Source of the DNA: Elmis aenea
Lineage: Eukaryota; Arthropoda; Insecta; Coleoptera; Elmidae
DNA: 64,000 nucleotides
Direction: 5' to 3'
Assembly: GCA_947652605.1 (NCBI GenBank)
Contig: OX393581.1
Location: 25,414,788 to 25,478,787 of the forward strand
In this document: piece after piece, positions 44,270 to 55,204 of the stretch
Numbering within the stretch: position 1 is the stretch's first letter
How the letters are laid out: each line of letters begins with the position of its first letter
Made by a program: the position numbers and the translations under genes
Notes under the pieces: generated by a model
Database searches by the model: none
The model's input: the letters and a program-made list of their open reading frames with translations, nothing else
Told to the model about the DNA's origin: nothing

Positions 44270-45560
44270 CAGATGCTCAGAAGGCGCGCCTTCTACTTCC
44301 AAAGATAACCGAGCACGTTTTCTCAAATTAGAAAGAGCTTGTCTCACGTGATTTCTTGGTGTTTGCCTTAAGGCTGTGATGACATTCATTCGTAGTTCCT
44401 CAATATCCGCCGGTACGGTTTTGCACACCTTATCTTTTATTGTACTCCATAGGAAGTAGTCCAATGGAGACATATCCGGCGACCTTGCTGGCCCGAGAAT
44501 GTCTCCGTTATTTGAGATAACCTTATTGGAGAACATTTCAGTAAGGCACTATTCCCGCGTTGTGAGGGGGCGCACCATCTTGCTGAAAACAAATGTTGGG
44601 CAGGCGGTGTAAACATATGTTATTATCAGAGGCGGATTAAAGTTGTTTGAGGCCCCGGGCGCAGAAGAAAATATTGGGCCCCTTAAAAAGAAAGAGAGAC
44701 AGGGAAAATAAAAATACATGTAAACCATCTTATTAAATTAATAGTTGGGGTTTTGCGGGGCTCTTCAGAAGTCGGGGCCCAGGGCGCGCGCCTGGTGCGC
44801 CCGCCGTTAAATCCGCCTCTGGTTATTATCAATGTAATCCGCGAGGAACGTCCTTAGAAAATTGAGGTATCGATCAGCATTGAGGTTCTCCTCATAGATG
44901 TATGGGCTAATTAACGTTTCACCGAGATACATTATACATTTACTCCAAAGCGCCTTTGCGGTAGTCGTTCTTCATGATGACAGGATTTCTCGATGGACCA
45001 GATGTGTTCATTGTGTCTATTGAACAACCCCCCATTGGTGAACTTACATTCATCGGTCCATATCACAGTATGTAGGAAATCAGGATTTTCTTGCAACTGG
45101 TTCATCAAAAATGTGCAGAAGGCTACTCGCCGGTCGTTATCTCCAGGGTGGAGAACTTGTGTGATGTGGATCTTATAAGGCCAGTATTTACGTTTTTTGA
45201 GGGTTCTCCACACTACTTGGCGTGACTTGTTGAGATTTGCTGCGATTTCCCTTATAGAGACAGAAGGATTGTTTCGGACCTAGGACGGGAGTTATCTAAC
45301 TTTAAAATGTTTTCAAATGATGTACAGCAACAGGTCACACCATACTTCCGCCTAAGCTTAGCAAACGATCCATACTTGCCAAAATTTCTAGGGAGCTTCA
45401 AAAAATAACCGACTAGGTTGCTGCCTTTCCGGAAAACGCAGCTGGTATGCTTGCATATTTCGACGTGACGTATAATAAAATTCCAGCATATCCCGCTGCA
45501 CTTCAGATGAAAATAGCATTTTCGTGTCGAACATGCACAACGTGCCCAACAACATACAAA
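44270..45560 (-). pseudogene. Tc1/mariner-type transposase, broken
   Basis: Read on the minus strand from 45560. The N-terminal helix-turn-helix region shows VQRDMLEFYYTSRRNMQAYQ and GKYGSFAKLRRKYG, resembling the DUF4817-type N-terminus. The catalytic core follows: TVIWTDECKFTNGGLFNRHN (first Asp), IMYLGETLISPYIY, ICFQQDGAPPHNAGI (second Asp) and ARSPDMSPLDYFLWSTIKDK (third acidic residue). All three catalytic positions are still readable, but in different frames, with at least two frameshifts and a MITE between the first two. It cannot be active. Confidence 0.85.
44627..44821. mobile_element. hAT MITE, 195 bp, TSD GTTATTAT
   Basis: Ends CAGAGGCGGATTAAAG and, read inward from the right, CAGAGGCGGATTTAACGG. 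Flanks 44619-44626 and 44822-44829 are both GTTATTAT. It splits the transposase pseudogene. Confidence 0.94.
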
Positions 45561-46024
45561 ATTTTGACGAACTGTTAAATTTTGCTTGGAAACAAGCACA
45601 TATTTTGTACGTTTGTTTCCAAGACACTCGAAAAATCAAATAAATTGAAATTTTGTCCAAAAATATGGATTCAACAATGTCATGTGATACATCGTTGTAA
45701 TCAGAAAAAAAGATCTTTGCCGCATGCTGCCCGCAAAAACCCAAAAGACGGCCCGCGGCCCGAAGGTTTTATCAACATAATAAACTTTAAGAAATGTTAA
45801 ATACGTTTTAAAAAAATTGCAAACTATAGAAGTATATTGTGAAGAACGCCGACCGTTTATTGGTCTCTTAGTATTAAGTATTAAAGCGAAAAATCCAGGG
45901 TTAAAATTTAGTTGTCACACTTATGTGCATTAAATAATTTAGTTAAAACTTGGAATTAGGAGAAAAAAGTAAAAATTGTGCCTCATGGGGTGTTTAGTTA
46001 AAAGTTTAAGTAAATACTAGTACA

Positions 46025-46992
46025 ATGTTAAGCCTGCCTGTTACTGTACTTATTTTCGCATTAGTCGTAATCATGGCGTTATTAATGCAACTTAAAGCGC
46101 CTAAAATCTATCAAAATCGACGAAATCATGATTCTCGACAATATCGTGCACTATTCAGATTCGTAGAACATCATGTCGAGTACCTGACAGAAACATTCCT
46201 GGGCAACGTGGACGAAGCTAGAGGTGGCGCTCTTTCACGGAAGAAAAAAGTTGGCATTTTTAAGATACATAGGTGATCCCGGATTTCAGATAGGCGTTGG
46301 TGAGGATGTGGGTGTTAATCAAAGTACAGTTAGCCGAACTGTAACAGAACTGTGTGAAACGCCAAGACTTGATTAAATTTCCAAAAAATATGGGTGAAGT
46401 AGAAAAAGCAAAAAGGGATGGGCAGACAAAATTTAATTTTCCGTGTTGTATAGGAGCTTTATACTGTACACACGTCGAAATACTCAAACCACCAGAGCAC
46501 GATGACCAGCATATCAATAGAAAATCCAAGCCTTCCATTAACGTTCAAGCTACTTGTGATGTTACCAATCCAGGCTGTACTTATGACAGTCGAGTGTTGC
46601 GTAAATCTGGATTAGTTGAAAAGATTGCCTGTTTAAAGGAAATGCGGTCACAATTGCAGACACGGGATAAGCGATTGCTCCGTGGATCATAACACCATAC
46701 AGGATTCTTGCTAATGATGTTCAAAAGCATAAAAGATTTTTGGACAAGCAAAGCGAAGGTTTCCACTCTTAAGTTTCAGAGTTCAGCTTGAATAATTCCG
46801 TCAGTTATCGTAAGTTGTTTTATACTCCACAACGTAGCAAAGCCCCTAGGTGATAACACGTTCGATGAAGAAGATCAAGTTAACTATAATCTTAGTATCG
46901 AAGAAGAGGAAGGCCAAGAAGACGAAGAGAATGACATGGGGCAAGCTGACATAAGGAAAAGAGACAACCGACGAGGACATTTAAATCAATAA
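46025..46992 (+). pseudogene. PIF/Harbinger (HARBI1-like) nuclease, broken
   Basis: An N-terminal segment from ATG 46025 is followed, in another frame, by IGDPGFQIGVGEDVGVNQST with VSRTVTELC, a helix-turn-helix. From 46390 the nuclease part reads CCIGALYCTHVEILKPPEHD and NRKSKPSINVQATCD, and then jumps to GCTYDSRVLRKSGL. The expected Asp in 'GAIDCTH' is Tyr, and the segment between the second and third motifs is partly deleted. An acidic C-terminus (GDNTFDEEDQVNY and EEEEGQEDEEND) ends at a stop near 46992. Frameshifts, deletion and loss of a catalytic Asp make it inactive. Confidence 0.82.
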
Positions 46993-47448
46993 GTAAAAGG
47001 TAGTAGTATTTACTTTTTCCAGCATTTACTATCTAGTACAGGGGTGGCCAACCCAAATGATCTTGCGGGCCACTTTGGAAATGCATCATAACTCCGCGGG
47101 CCACATATAAAATTATATATCCCAATATTAGATTTAGATACACTATAGAAATGTTTTTGTAGTGAAAAATTGAAACATAATGAGTTATTATTATTGTGTT
47201 TACTATTATTCTTACATGTAAACATAGATAATATAATAATAATTATATTAAACGTACATTGTAAAGAAATATATAACACTAAAAATTAAATATAAAAAAA
47301 TATAAATATACCTAAATGAAATTTAAAAAAATGAAATCATTAAAAAATATTTATTTTACTAGTGCGATATTGTTTCTCCACTCTTTCACTTGCAAATCGA
47401 TCTCAATTTGGGTATTTGCACATCGTAATTGGTGTTGCAGGTTAGCGT

Positions 47449-48363
47449 TAGGGATTGTAATACCGGTAAACCGGTTTACCGGTTTACCGGTAAATCGCAA
47501 AAAATACTCTTCAAATTTTACCGGTAATTTGCCAGTTTTTTACCGGTAATTCCGGTAATTTTACAATATCTTTCTAATCATGATAAAAATCTAAATCAAA
47601 TAATCGAAAAAAAAATTACGTGTTGTCAAAAAAAAAAGGGAAATCATACAAATGGCATATGATTGTTTGATTGTTTACTCACTACTCGACTAACAAGTGT
47701 AGTAGAATCCGAAAAAGGTTTTTCCGCGGCTGGATTATTTTGTACAAAAATTAGGTCGCAATTAGGAGACGATAGTTAAAATAAATTATATTTTCTACGT
47801 GGTTAATTTTTAAGAAAAGTTTAAAATAAAAAATATTGTTAATAGTTTGACAACATAGGTATATTATGTTAAATTATTTTATATTTTATGTTCAGAATAG
47901 TTTTATTTTCATGTGTTTTTTGTAATGCTGGATTATATTTTTTTTAATATTTTTATTTTATATATTATATATTGTCATTTTATATAGTGTTATATTAATA
48001 TTACATAAAAATATATTAGATACGTTAATGGCTGTTAACTAATATATTGTATGAAACTAATTGGAATAGTTTAGGCTTCAATGTATATAAATATATTTAT
48101 TTTTAATATGGTTTTCGGAGTTTATCCGGGTAATATTTAAATTGGCTCGACGTTTCGGCAAGCTCTCACTATAGGGAAGACGCGGATAAACTCCGAAAAC
48201 TACATTAAAAATGTTAGTAACCGCAAAAAATCTAAAAAGAAACAGTATAATATAAATATATATAATAATATGATTTACCGGTAAATTACCGGTAAACCGG
48301 TTTTGATTGACAGTTTTACCGAATTACCGGTAATTCAAAAAGTCGGTAAATTTACAATCCCTA
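47449..48363. mobile_element. hAT element, 915 bp, TSD GTTAGCGT, ACCGGTAA-rich
   Basis: Ends TAGGGATTGTAATACCGG and inverse ATTTACAATCCCTA-type. Flanks 47441-47448 and 48364-48371 are both GTTAGCGT. A close copy of 36503-37313, with the same hAT dimerisation remnant (near 47686-47780) and the same internal palindrome, but about 100 bp longer after the remnant. Confidence 0.93.
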
Positions 48364-48379
48364 GTTAGCGTCCCTTATG

Positions 48380-48978
48380 TTTGAGCGTGTTTTGTGTTTG
48401 GTCAATTTCATTTTCGAAAAAAACTATTCGCAGGTGTAAGTTGAACCAAAAGCGCTAACAACTTTTTGTGTCAGATTTCTCAAATTGGAAAATTTCTCTT
48501 TTTTGACGTAAGTGTTATAAAAATCTATTTTTGATTATGATGTTTCAAAAATGTGTTTTAATTCCATATTGCACTGTAAGTCAACCAGTTCCATTTGGAG
48601 ATATTCTGGGGTCGACTCGATTTCAACATGAAAGGGAGATAAATATATTTCAAAAAAAATTTTGTATTTGTCTAACTGTAAATTACTGAATCTGCTTTCA
48701 AAAGCAGCTGTAAGTTTTCTTATTTCTTTTGCATATTTGATGTAATTGTTACATTTTGATTTCTTAAATTCTTTCAACAATAGAAAGTGGAGAGCGTTAT
48801 TACATTTCAATTGCGATTCAAATAACAACCATTTCTTAATTTTTGAATATATGGATGCACAAATAATGTATTTTTTTAATACATTGGTTTTCACTACTTT
48901 GACTATTATAAAATAAATATCTTTTGTAAAAGTGTGATGAATCTCGCGGGCCGAAAAAATGTTCAAGGCGGGCCGCAT
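48380..48978 (-). pseudogene. hAT transposase fragment (GTF2IRD2/ZBED-like)
   Basis: A 147-codon open frame on the minus strand includes KEIRKLTAAFESRFSNLQLD and FHVEIESTPEYLQMELVDLQ. This matches the 'FxxRFxDF ... EYLQMELIDLQ' segment of hAT proteins domesticated in vertebrate GTF2IRD2. Both ends are missing. It belongs to the 47039-49003 element. Confidence 0.78.
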
Positions 48979-49011
48979 GCGGCCCGCGGGTTGGCCACCC
49001 CCGATCTAGTA

Positions 49012-49902
49012 GGTACCTACTAGTAAAATATTATGCAAATGAAATCTAGCATTTGCTTTTACTTATTGTTTACTACCAGGATTGGCATTGGAGTGCAGCC
49101 TCACACCCCTAATTAGGCTTACAATTAGTTGAATGAGTATACGCTTTGGACGGTACTAATACTTATAAGTAAATACAGGATATGGCAAGAGCAAAAAAAA
49201 CTTAAAATTATTCCCATATACATACAGGGTGCGCCATTAGTGCGATAAAGTCCATTATTGCCCTTAATGTCAACTTAATAAAAAAAAGTTTTTAATGAAA
49301 CTTATAGTATTTCTACACGTGCATGTTTTAAAATTAGTTTCAAGTATACAGGGGGTTTCATAAAAGTGGGGCGTCACTAAAGGTATTTTTTTTAAATTGG
49401 ACACCCAGTATATTCTTGCATAATCGAATTCAGCAAGAAAATCTCCATATGACAGTATTTTGTTTTTTCATTTTTTTGCGACGTTGCCAATTAATCTTAA
49501 AAAATCTTTGAATTTCCAGAAAAACAGGGTACAATACTTGTCAAGAGCACAACGTTGTGAATAATAATTGGCATATGATATTTTGTACATACTAAGTCAA
49601 AAGGTGTAGTCACAGTCTAAATACATCAAAATTAATTTATATTATACAGGGTGTTTCTTATAGATGTGCCAACTTCCCAATTTTCAAACATCAATAACTT
49701 TATTTTTTCAAATGGAACACCCTGTATATTATTACGTCATTTTGTTGCATTTTTGTTTTTCTTCAACTTTTCTTAATACTTACCTATACCTAAAATGAAT
49801 ATTTTCTGAGATATTTACATTTTACTTATTCTTATAAGCGTTGTGTAGGAATTTCCTAGTTTTCTCGGAGTAGGCCCCGACTTTGACAATAGAAATAGAA
49901 AC
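49012..49902. repeat. foldback MITE fragments
   Basis: Isolated CAGGGTG-type starts at 49227 (CAGGGTGCGCCATTAGTGCG), 49349 and 49647 (CAGGGTGTTTCTTATAG), plus CACCCTGTATA-like ends at about 49727. No full element could be paired. Confidence 0.5.
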
Positions 49903-50464
49903 CAGGGGTTTGGAGCAGTCCAATTTTTTAGTTGCTCCGCTCCCGCTCCGCTCCGGCATTAAGATGCCTGCTCCAGCTCCGCTCCCGCTCCGCTCCACGC
50001 TCCAAATATTAATAAAATAAGTTTTTTTATTTAAAAATTTGTTTTTTAAAACAAAGCTAAAATTTTATGTGATATGTGGAAATGGACCAAAAATTACAAT
50101 ATTTGACCCTTAGAAACAAGTGAAGTTAAATAAATGAACAAATTATTGATCTTCAAAAGTTAAAAAAAGAAAAAAAAGTTCTTTAAAATTTTTTAAAATT
50201 CAAATACAAAATAACGAAAATTAATATTCAGAAAAGTTACATTATAATAATTTTACTTCAAAAAAATCTAATTTAGTTTATTTATAATTTTATTAAATAC
50301 TATACCCATGAGAATAATTCATTAAAAAAATTGTAGTTTATAATAGTAAAGTGGAGCAGTGGAGCAACCAAAATTATTTGCTCCGGGCTCCGCTCCCGCT
50401 CCGGGCAAAAACCCATTGCTCCACTGCTCCGCGCTCCAGCTCCGCGCTCCGCTCCAAACCCCTG
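49903..50464. mobile_element. hAT-like MITE with GGAGC-rich ends, 562 bp, TSD ATAGAAAC
   Basis: Ends CAGGGGTTTGGAGC and inverse GCTCCAAACCCCTG. Flanks 49895-49902 and 50465-50472 are both ATAGAAAC. Both subterminal regions (49930-50005 and 50350-50455) carry many CCGCTCC/GGAGCGG units. The frames across them are not genes. Confidence 0.93.
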
Positions 50465-50594
50465 ATAGAAACAATAATTTCTGTAGTAACAAATGTCAGA
50501 TTTAATTGCTGTCAATTGTTAAAACATAAATAAATGAGTATAACATATGCAATATGAATTTTCCAAAAAAGAATTCATTGATACGGTCTATGTT

Positions 50595-50660
50595 CAGGGT
50601 GGCGTACTTTCGATGCCCATACAGGGGGGGTATTTCGGTAATTATCAGTTTTTTGTTTAT
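50595..50660 (+). repeat. truncated foldback MITE end upstream of the lipase
   Basis: CAGGGTGGCGTACTTTCGATGCCCATACAGGG and the GGTATTTCGGTAATTATCAG segment match the first 60 bp of the 22810-23994 element. It breaks off about 100 bp before the lipase ATG. Confidence 0.7.
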
Positions 50661-50758
50661 TGTCAGTTTGCTGCAAACTTCGAAAACTTAGAAAAGCGTA
50701 TTGTGTACAAAAAAATCGATTATTAACAGAAAATTTGTGTTGATATTAAAGTATTATC

Positions 50759-52632
50759 ATGAGTATTGTTACAAAGCTTTTGTTTTTGCTAATTATCAAG
50801 CAAGTATTCTTAGTCAAGAATCCAACAACTAAAGCTGATAAATTAATAAAAATTTATGAAAACGAATTGCTGAAGCTGGGAGGTGGAAAAAAATGGATAA
50901 TAATGCCAGATAAATACAACAAGTTAATTAATATTTCTTTGGTATTTCCAGAAAAACATAGTACAAGAGGACGATCTCACAATAGCGTAAAGTTTTTTCT
51001 TTTCACAAGGTAAACGGATTTTTTAAGTTTATGACAATGGATAAATAAATTGTGGTAAGGCATAATTAATTATAAAGCAATATTCAGTATTTTTCACTCG
51101 ACCAAATATTCGGCGAGTAAAAAGAGTTAAAAAATTCTTTGCAGTTACAGATTTTAGCGTCGAGATCTGCAATTTTATCTTTCTATTAGGTAAAGTAAGA
51201 TATGTTTTTGATGAAGAGATTTAAAAAAAAAAACTAACAATTTCCTTTGCCGAATCATTTATTATTATTGAAGAGTTATTTTACTGTTTGACGTGTAAAT
51301 TTCAAGAAATCATGTTCCTACGACAATGTTTTCATCATGAATATCGATAATTTTCATAAAAATGTAGATTGGGCTGCATAATATTAAGAAAGAACTGTAC
51401 TATAGTACAATACAATTACTTTGCAAGGCAATTTAAGTGCAATTAACTAAAAACAGTTCTTTTAAATTTCGACAAAAAATATTGCATTTGACGCAATATA
51501 TTGACTTGTTGCCTAACTGTTTTCAGAAAGAACAAGAAGAATTATAATGTGATTGAACTTAATAATTTAGAAGTTATAAAAAAGTCTGGTTTTAATGTTG
51601 CAAATCCAACAAAAATAATAACACATGGATGGATGTCTTCGGGCGATTCTTCGGACTGTATTACACTTAAAAATATGTACCTAGAAAAACAAGATATGAA
51701 TATTTTTATATTGGATTGGTCTGCTTATGCCAACACGTCTAATTACCCAGAGGCTGTGTCTTCTGTTCGCATTGCAGGAGAGCAAGCAGCAAAATTAATT
51801 TCTTTTCTTAATGAACAGGGCGTTGAAAGGAAGTCTATACATGTTATTGGACACAGCCTTGGAGCCCATGTTGCTGGGTTCATAGGCAAATATAGCGAAC
51901 TTGGTAGAATTACAGGTAAATATTTAACACGTAAGGTTTAAACATACTACTCCCAACTAATGTTTAAATGCGTTATTTATTAGCAGGAAAATTTTTATCT
52001 TTTTTTTCACGTATTTATTTAAATCTATATCGTATTTTCTTAGGATTAGATCCTGCAGGACCGTTGTTTAGTGAGCAAGCCAGGGTTGAATCAGCAAAAC
52101 TTGGAAGACTAACCCACTCTGACGCACAATTTGTGGATGTTATACATACTTGTGGTGATGCCTTGGGTTTAAAGAACCTATAGGACACGCTGATTTTTAT
52201 CCCTTTGAAGGAACGGCTCCACAACCGGGGTGTTCAGGGCCGATCGTGAGTATAAAGCATTAAGAATACCCGAAAGAACACTTTTAACACCTATTTTTTC
52301 TGCATCTCTTATAACAACGTATGCACACAAAAATACATGCAACACTAGACGTAGGTATCTCCCTTGTACAGACTTGCATGAGATGTTGGCAGATGCAGAG
52401 TGTTAAAGTTTTTTTTTTTTTGCAGACGAGTTTAATTTGTAGTCACACAAAAGCGTGGTTTTATTTTTGCGAAAGCTTAAACAAATCACTTAACGCAACA
52501 AAATGTAACACTTTGGGCGATTTGTCCCAGAAAAGCTGCAACGGTCCATCTGCATTGATGGGTGAGGATACACCAAGTAACACCCGTGGTATATATTACT
52601 TTTACACAAACCTTTATAATGAACAAATGTAG
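50759..52632 (+). CDS. neutral (pancreatic-type) lipase family protein, with one frameshift
   Basis: Exons 50759-51009, 51527-51915, 52044-52245 and 52426-52632. The signal peptide starts [19 protein letters not shown]. The alpha/beta-hydrolase core shows [23 protein letters not shown], the nucleophile elbow [15 protein letters not shown] (Ser), GLDPAGPLF (Asp) and [10 protein letters not shown] (His). The triad is complete. The lid is short, as in insect PLA1-like lipases and yolk-protein relatives. In exon 3 the frame runs CGDALG then hits a stop. Shifting by one base near 52165-52173 gives [20 protein letters not shown], and the exon then joins exon 4 in phase. So exactly one base is missing, either a sequencing error at TTTAAA or a recent mutation. 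With that base the protein would be 349 residues, a usual size. Confidence 0.85.
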
Positions 52633-52670
52633 CTTGAATATGTTTGTTTTTGTAACTTTAATTTTCATTT

Positions 52671-52676
52671 AATAAA
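52671..52676 (+). promoter_or_regulatory. candidate lipase poly(A) signal AATAAA
   Basis: Canonical hexamer 39 nt after the lipase stop. Confidence 0.6.
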
Positions 52677-52699
52677 TTGAATGTTCTGTGAGTGTCTTC

Positions 52700-53423
52700 A
52701 TATTTAACAATTGGTGGTGCATGATTATTTCGGCAAAAAAGTTAGTATATGTACCTATACACAGTCTGTTCTACAAAATGGGCCAAGAGTTTTTTTGGCG
52801 AAACGGCATATATTCTCCAACTTCTGTTGCAGTTAGGTTATGTAAGTCAATAAGGGCTACATTTAAAAAATATTTTCTAACATACAGGGTGCTCCAAAAA
52901 TGAGTGGCATATCAAAGTTATACTTCAAATTTACTTAAAAAAATGTATAAGGTTATATGGGTCTAAAGTAAACAGTTTTTGTGAAAATTGCATATTCATG
53001 AAAACACAGTATTTTCAAATTTAAAAACTTTGAAAAGTCTGAAGAAATTCGCTTGGAGATTAGACTGACAATAGATTATTTAACACTTTACACAACGTAC
53101 ATTTTTAAAATATTATACAGGGCGTTTTTACGCTTGGTCAAACTTGTAAAACCTTAAACATCGATTACTATTATTTTTTTTAATACAACACCCTATATTT
53201 TTACACAGTCTTATAGAAAATTGAATATTCTTTCGAAAACATTCAGGCTGTTTTATACCTACCTACAATTGATATTTTTCGAGATATCGCGATTTTATTG
53301 TCAATTATTAGGGCAAAGTAATAATTTCAAGTGGGCTATGAAGGTAGACAACGGTAATTTGAAACAATTGAAAGATGTAGTTTTACAATTCTACAACGGG
53401 TGGTCTGAAACATCCTGTATATA
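52700..53423. repeat. mixed foldback MITE fragments
   Basis: Contains a segment shared with 1625-1735 (ATATTCTCCAACTTCTGTTG), then CAGGGTGCTCCAAAAATGAG at 52889, CAGGGCGTTTTTACGC at 53119 and CATCCTGTATA at 53411. Only partial ends are seen, with no complete element. Confidence 0.5.
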
Positions 53424-54170
53424 CCGGGTGATGCAGTTTGACTGTCGCACCCCTATAACTTTTTAATTATTGAAAATAACCCCAACAAACCTTATATTTT
53501 TGGAAACGGCGACAAATTCTCTATTAAATGATGTGCATCTGTTATCTCTACTAAGACGTATGTCAAATCCGCGATAGGCAACAGTTTTTTTTTTTAGTTA
53601 CATAGTGTAGGTACACTTTTTGTTGATTCGGATAGAGAATTTAATTCTGAGTTCGACCACGTATTAAAAAAGTATTTCAATCAAGCAGTTACAAATAGAG
53701 GACGCGAAGGGCGGTCACTTTGAACACATTAAAGTCTAATTTTTTATGTCGACGTTTATTTTTTATTTTTTTTTAAATCAATATTTAATACATTTCCATT
53801 GATAGTTATAGTATAATTTTTAAGATATGATCGTTTTTTGTTATGTTATAAACTGTTTGCCATAATTTGAATAAACATTGAACTGATTTTTTCCGAAAAT
53901 TTTCTTATATATGCATACTTTTTTAGAAGGTGGTCGGATTCAGAATTAAATTTTCTATCCGAATCAACAAAAACATGTATATTATGTAATTAAACAAAAA
54001 AAACAACTGTTGCCTATCGCGGATTTGACATACGTCATCGTAGAGATAACAAATAATGCACATCACTTACTAGAGAATTTGTCGCAGTTTCTAAAAATAT
54101 AAGGTTTGTTGGGGTTATTTTCAATAATTAAAAAGTTATAGGGGTGCGACAGTCAAACTGAATCACCCGG
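53424..54170. mobile_element. foldback MITE, 747 bp, CCGGGTGATGCAGTTTGACTG ends
   Basis: The ends CCGGGTGATGCAGTTTGAC and inverse GTCAAACTGAATCACCCGG have TA outside. Arms of about 200-300 bp match in inverse, for example the AACAAACCTTATATTTTT-GAAAC region. Partial copies end at about 27277 and 33659. Confidence 0.88.
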
Positions 54171-54174
54171 TATA

Positions 54175-55100
54175 CAGGGTGTCCCAAATTCGAGTAAATG
54201 CATGGGGATCTCGCTTATCTTAAGAGCTACGAGGTCGGTTAAATTAGGGCAAAGTTGCTAAATTCGATGCTTATTGATAATCCAAAGAGAAATTGGAAAT
54301 ATCTCAAACGGTATCCGAGAAAATTAGGAAAAACTGGAAAGTCCATTTTTGAAAATAGTTTACAACTCCTTTGGAGTTTGAAATATTTTAAATGTGTAAA
54401 AAAGTTGCCCAAGCAACTTTTTAAGCCGATTCGGATGGTGGTCACAAATTTTTCCTAGGTCGATTCGTTTTTGTTTTAGACAACCAACTTTGTTTTCTCT
54501 TATGGGCAGCATATCGCGTTTTTCTTCGTTATTAAAGTTCATTTTTACGACTAACAGGCCTTCAAAACTTTTAGTTTGTTGATCGGTTGTCATGGAAACA
54601 ACATAAACTACAATGACCGGCCAACCTGATTTATAATGGTTATTGTTTAAAACGTATTTTTTTAAATTTGACAATGAAAGAAAAAGTAAAATACCATGTG
54701 TGATACATCAATAGATTCAGAAAAATAAATTCTATTTGATTATGTAAATAACAAAAATTGCGCCCATAAGAAAAAATAAAGTTGGTTGTCATAAAACAAA
54801 AACGAATCAATCTAGAAAAAATGTGTGACCACTATTCGATTCGGCTTGAAAAGTTGCTTGGGCAATGTCTTTACACATTTAAAATATTTCATACTCCAAA
54901 GGAGTTAAAGACGATTTTCAAAAATCGTATTTATTTTCCAGTTTTTCCTAATTTTCTAGGATACCGTTTGAGATATTTCCAATTTCTCTTTGGATTATTA
55001 ATGAGAATCTAATTTCGCAGCTTTGCCCTAATTTAACCGACCTCGTAGCTCCTAAGATAAGCGAGATCCCCATGCATTTACTCGAATTTGGGACACCCTG
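54175..55100. mobile_element. foldback MITE, 926 bp, CAGGGTGTCCCAAATTCGAG ends
   Basis: Ends CAGGGTGTCCCAAATTCGAG and the exact inverse at the right, TA on both sides. It starts immediately next to the preceding element (shared TATA). Arms carry CATGGGGATCTCGCTTATCT and the CTCGGATACCGTTTGAG segment. The frames inside are palindrome-derived. Same family as 18911-19540. Confidence 0.92.
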
Positions 55101-55204
55101 TATATGTATAAATGTATATAACGGATCTACATCACCTCTTGTGGTAACTTTACAAAAAAAAGTTTCGAGTAAAAGTTGGTTGTGGTAATTTACTATATAA
55201 CCTA

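Larger units (their letters stand above)
43836..45830 (-). mobile_element. degenerate Tc1/mariner-type transposon
   Basis: The left end, next to TA, is CAGAGTGTCCCGTTTTTCG, followed by AGCATGGGTATCTCGCTTAT and AGAGATACAGAG. A transposase remnant runs inward on the minus strand. The right terminus was not found. A hAT MITE is inserted at 44627-44821. The subterminal block is shared with the foldback MITEs at 24611, 35179 and 54175. Confidence 0.7.
47039..49003. mobile_element. hAT transposon remnant, 1965 bp, TSD ATCTAGTA
   Basis: Ends CAGGGGTGGCCAACCC and, read inward from the right, CGGGGGTGGCCAACCCGC. Flanks 47031-47038 and 49004-49011 are both ATCTAGTA. A minus-strand transposase fragment is near the right end. 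A second hAT element (47449-48363) is inserted inside. Confidence 0.93.

Noticed and set aside
48535..48978. Possible host gene on the minus strand
   Set aside because: It matches hAT transposase segments and lies within terminal repeats with a target duplication.
50300..50533. Overlapping open frames in GC-rich DNA
   Set aside because: They are produced by the GGAGC arrays of a MITE and are complementary to each other.
54360..54674. Open frame of 104 codons starting MSNLKKYVLNNNHY
   Set aside because: It lies in a foldback element, and near-identical frames appear in other copies (for example 19096-19278), so it is repeat-derived.
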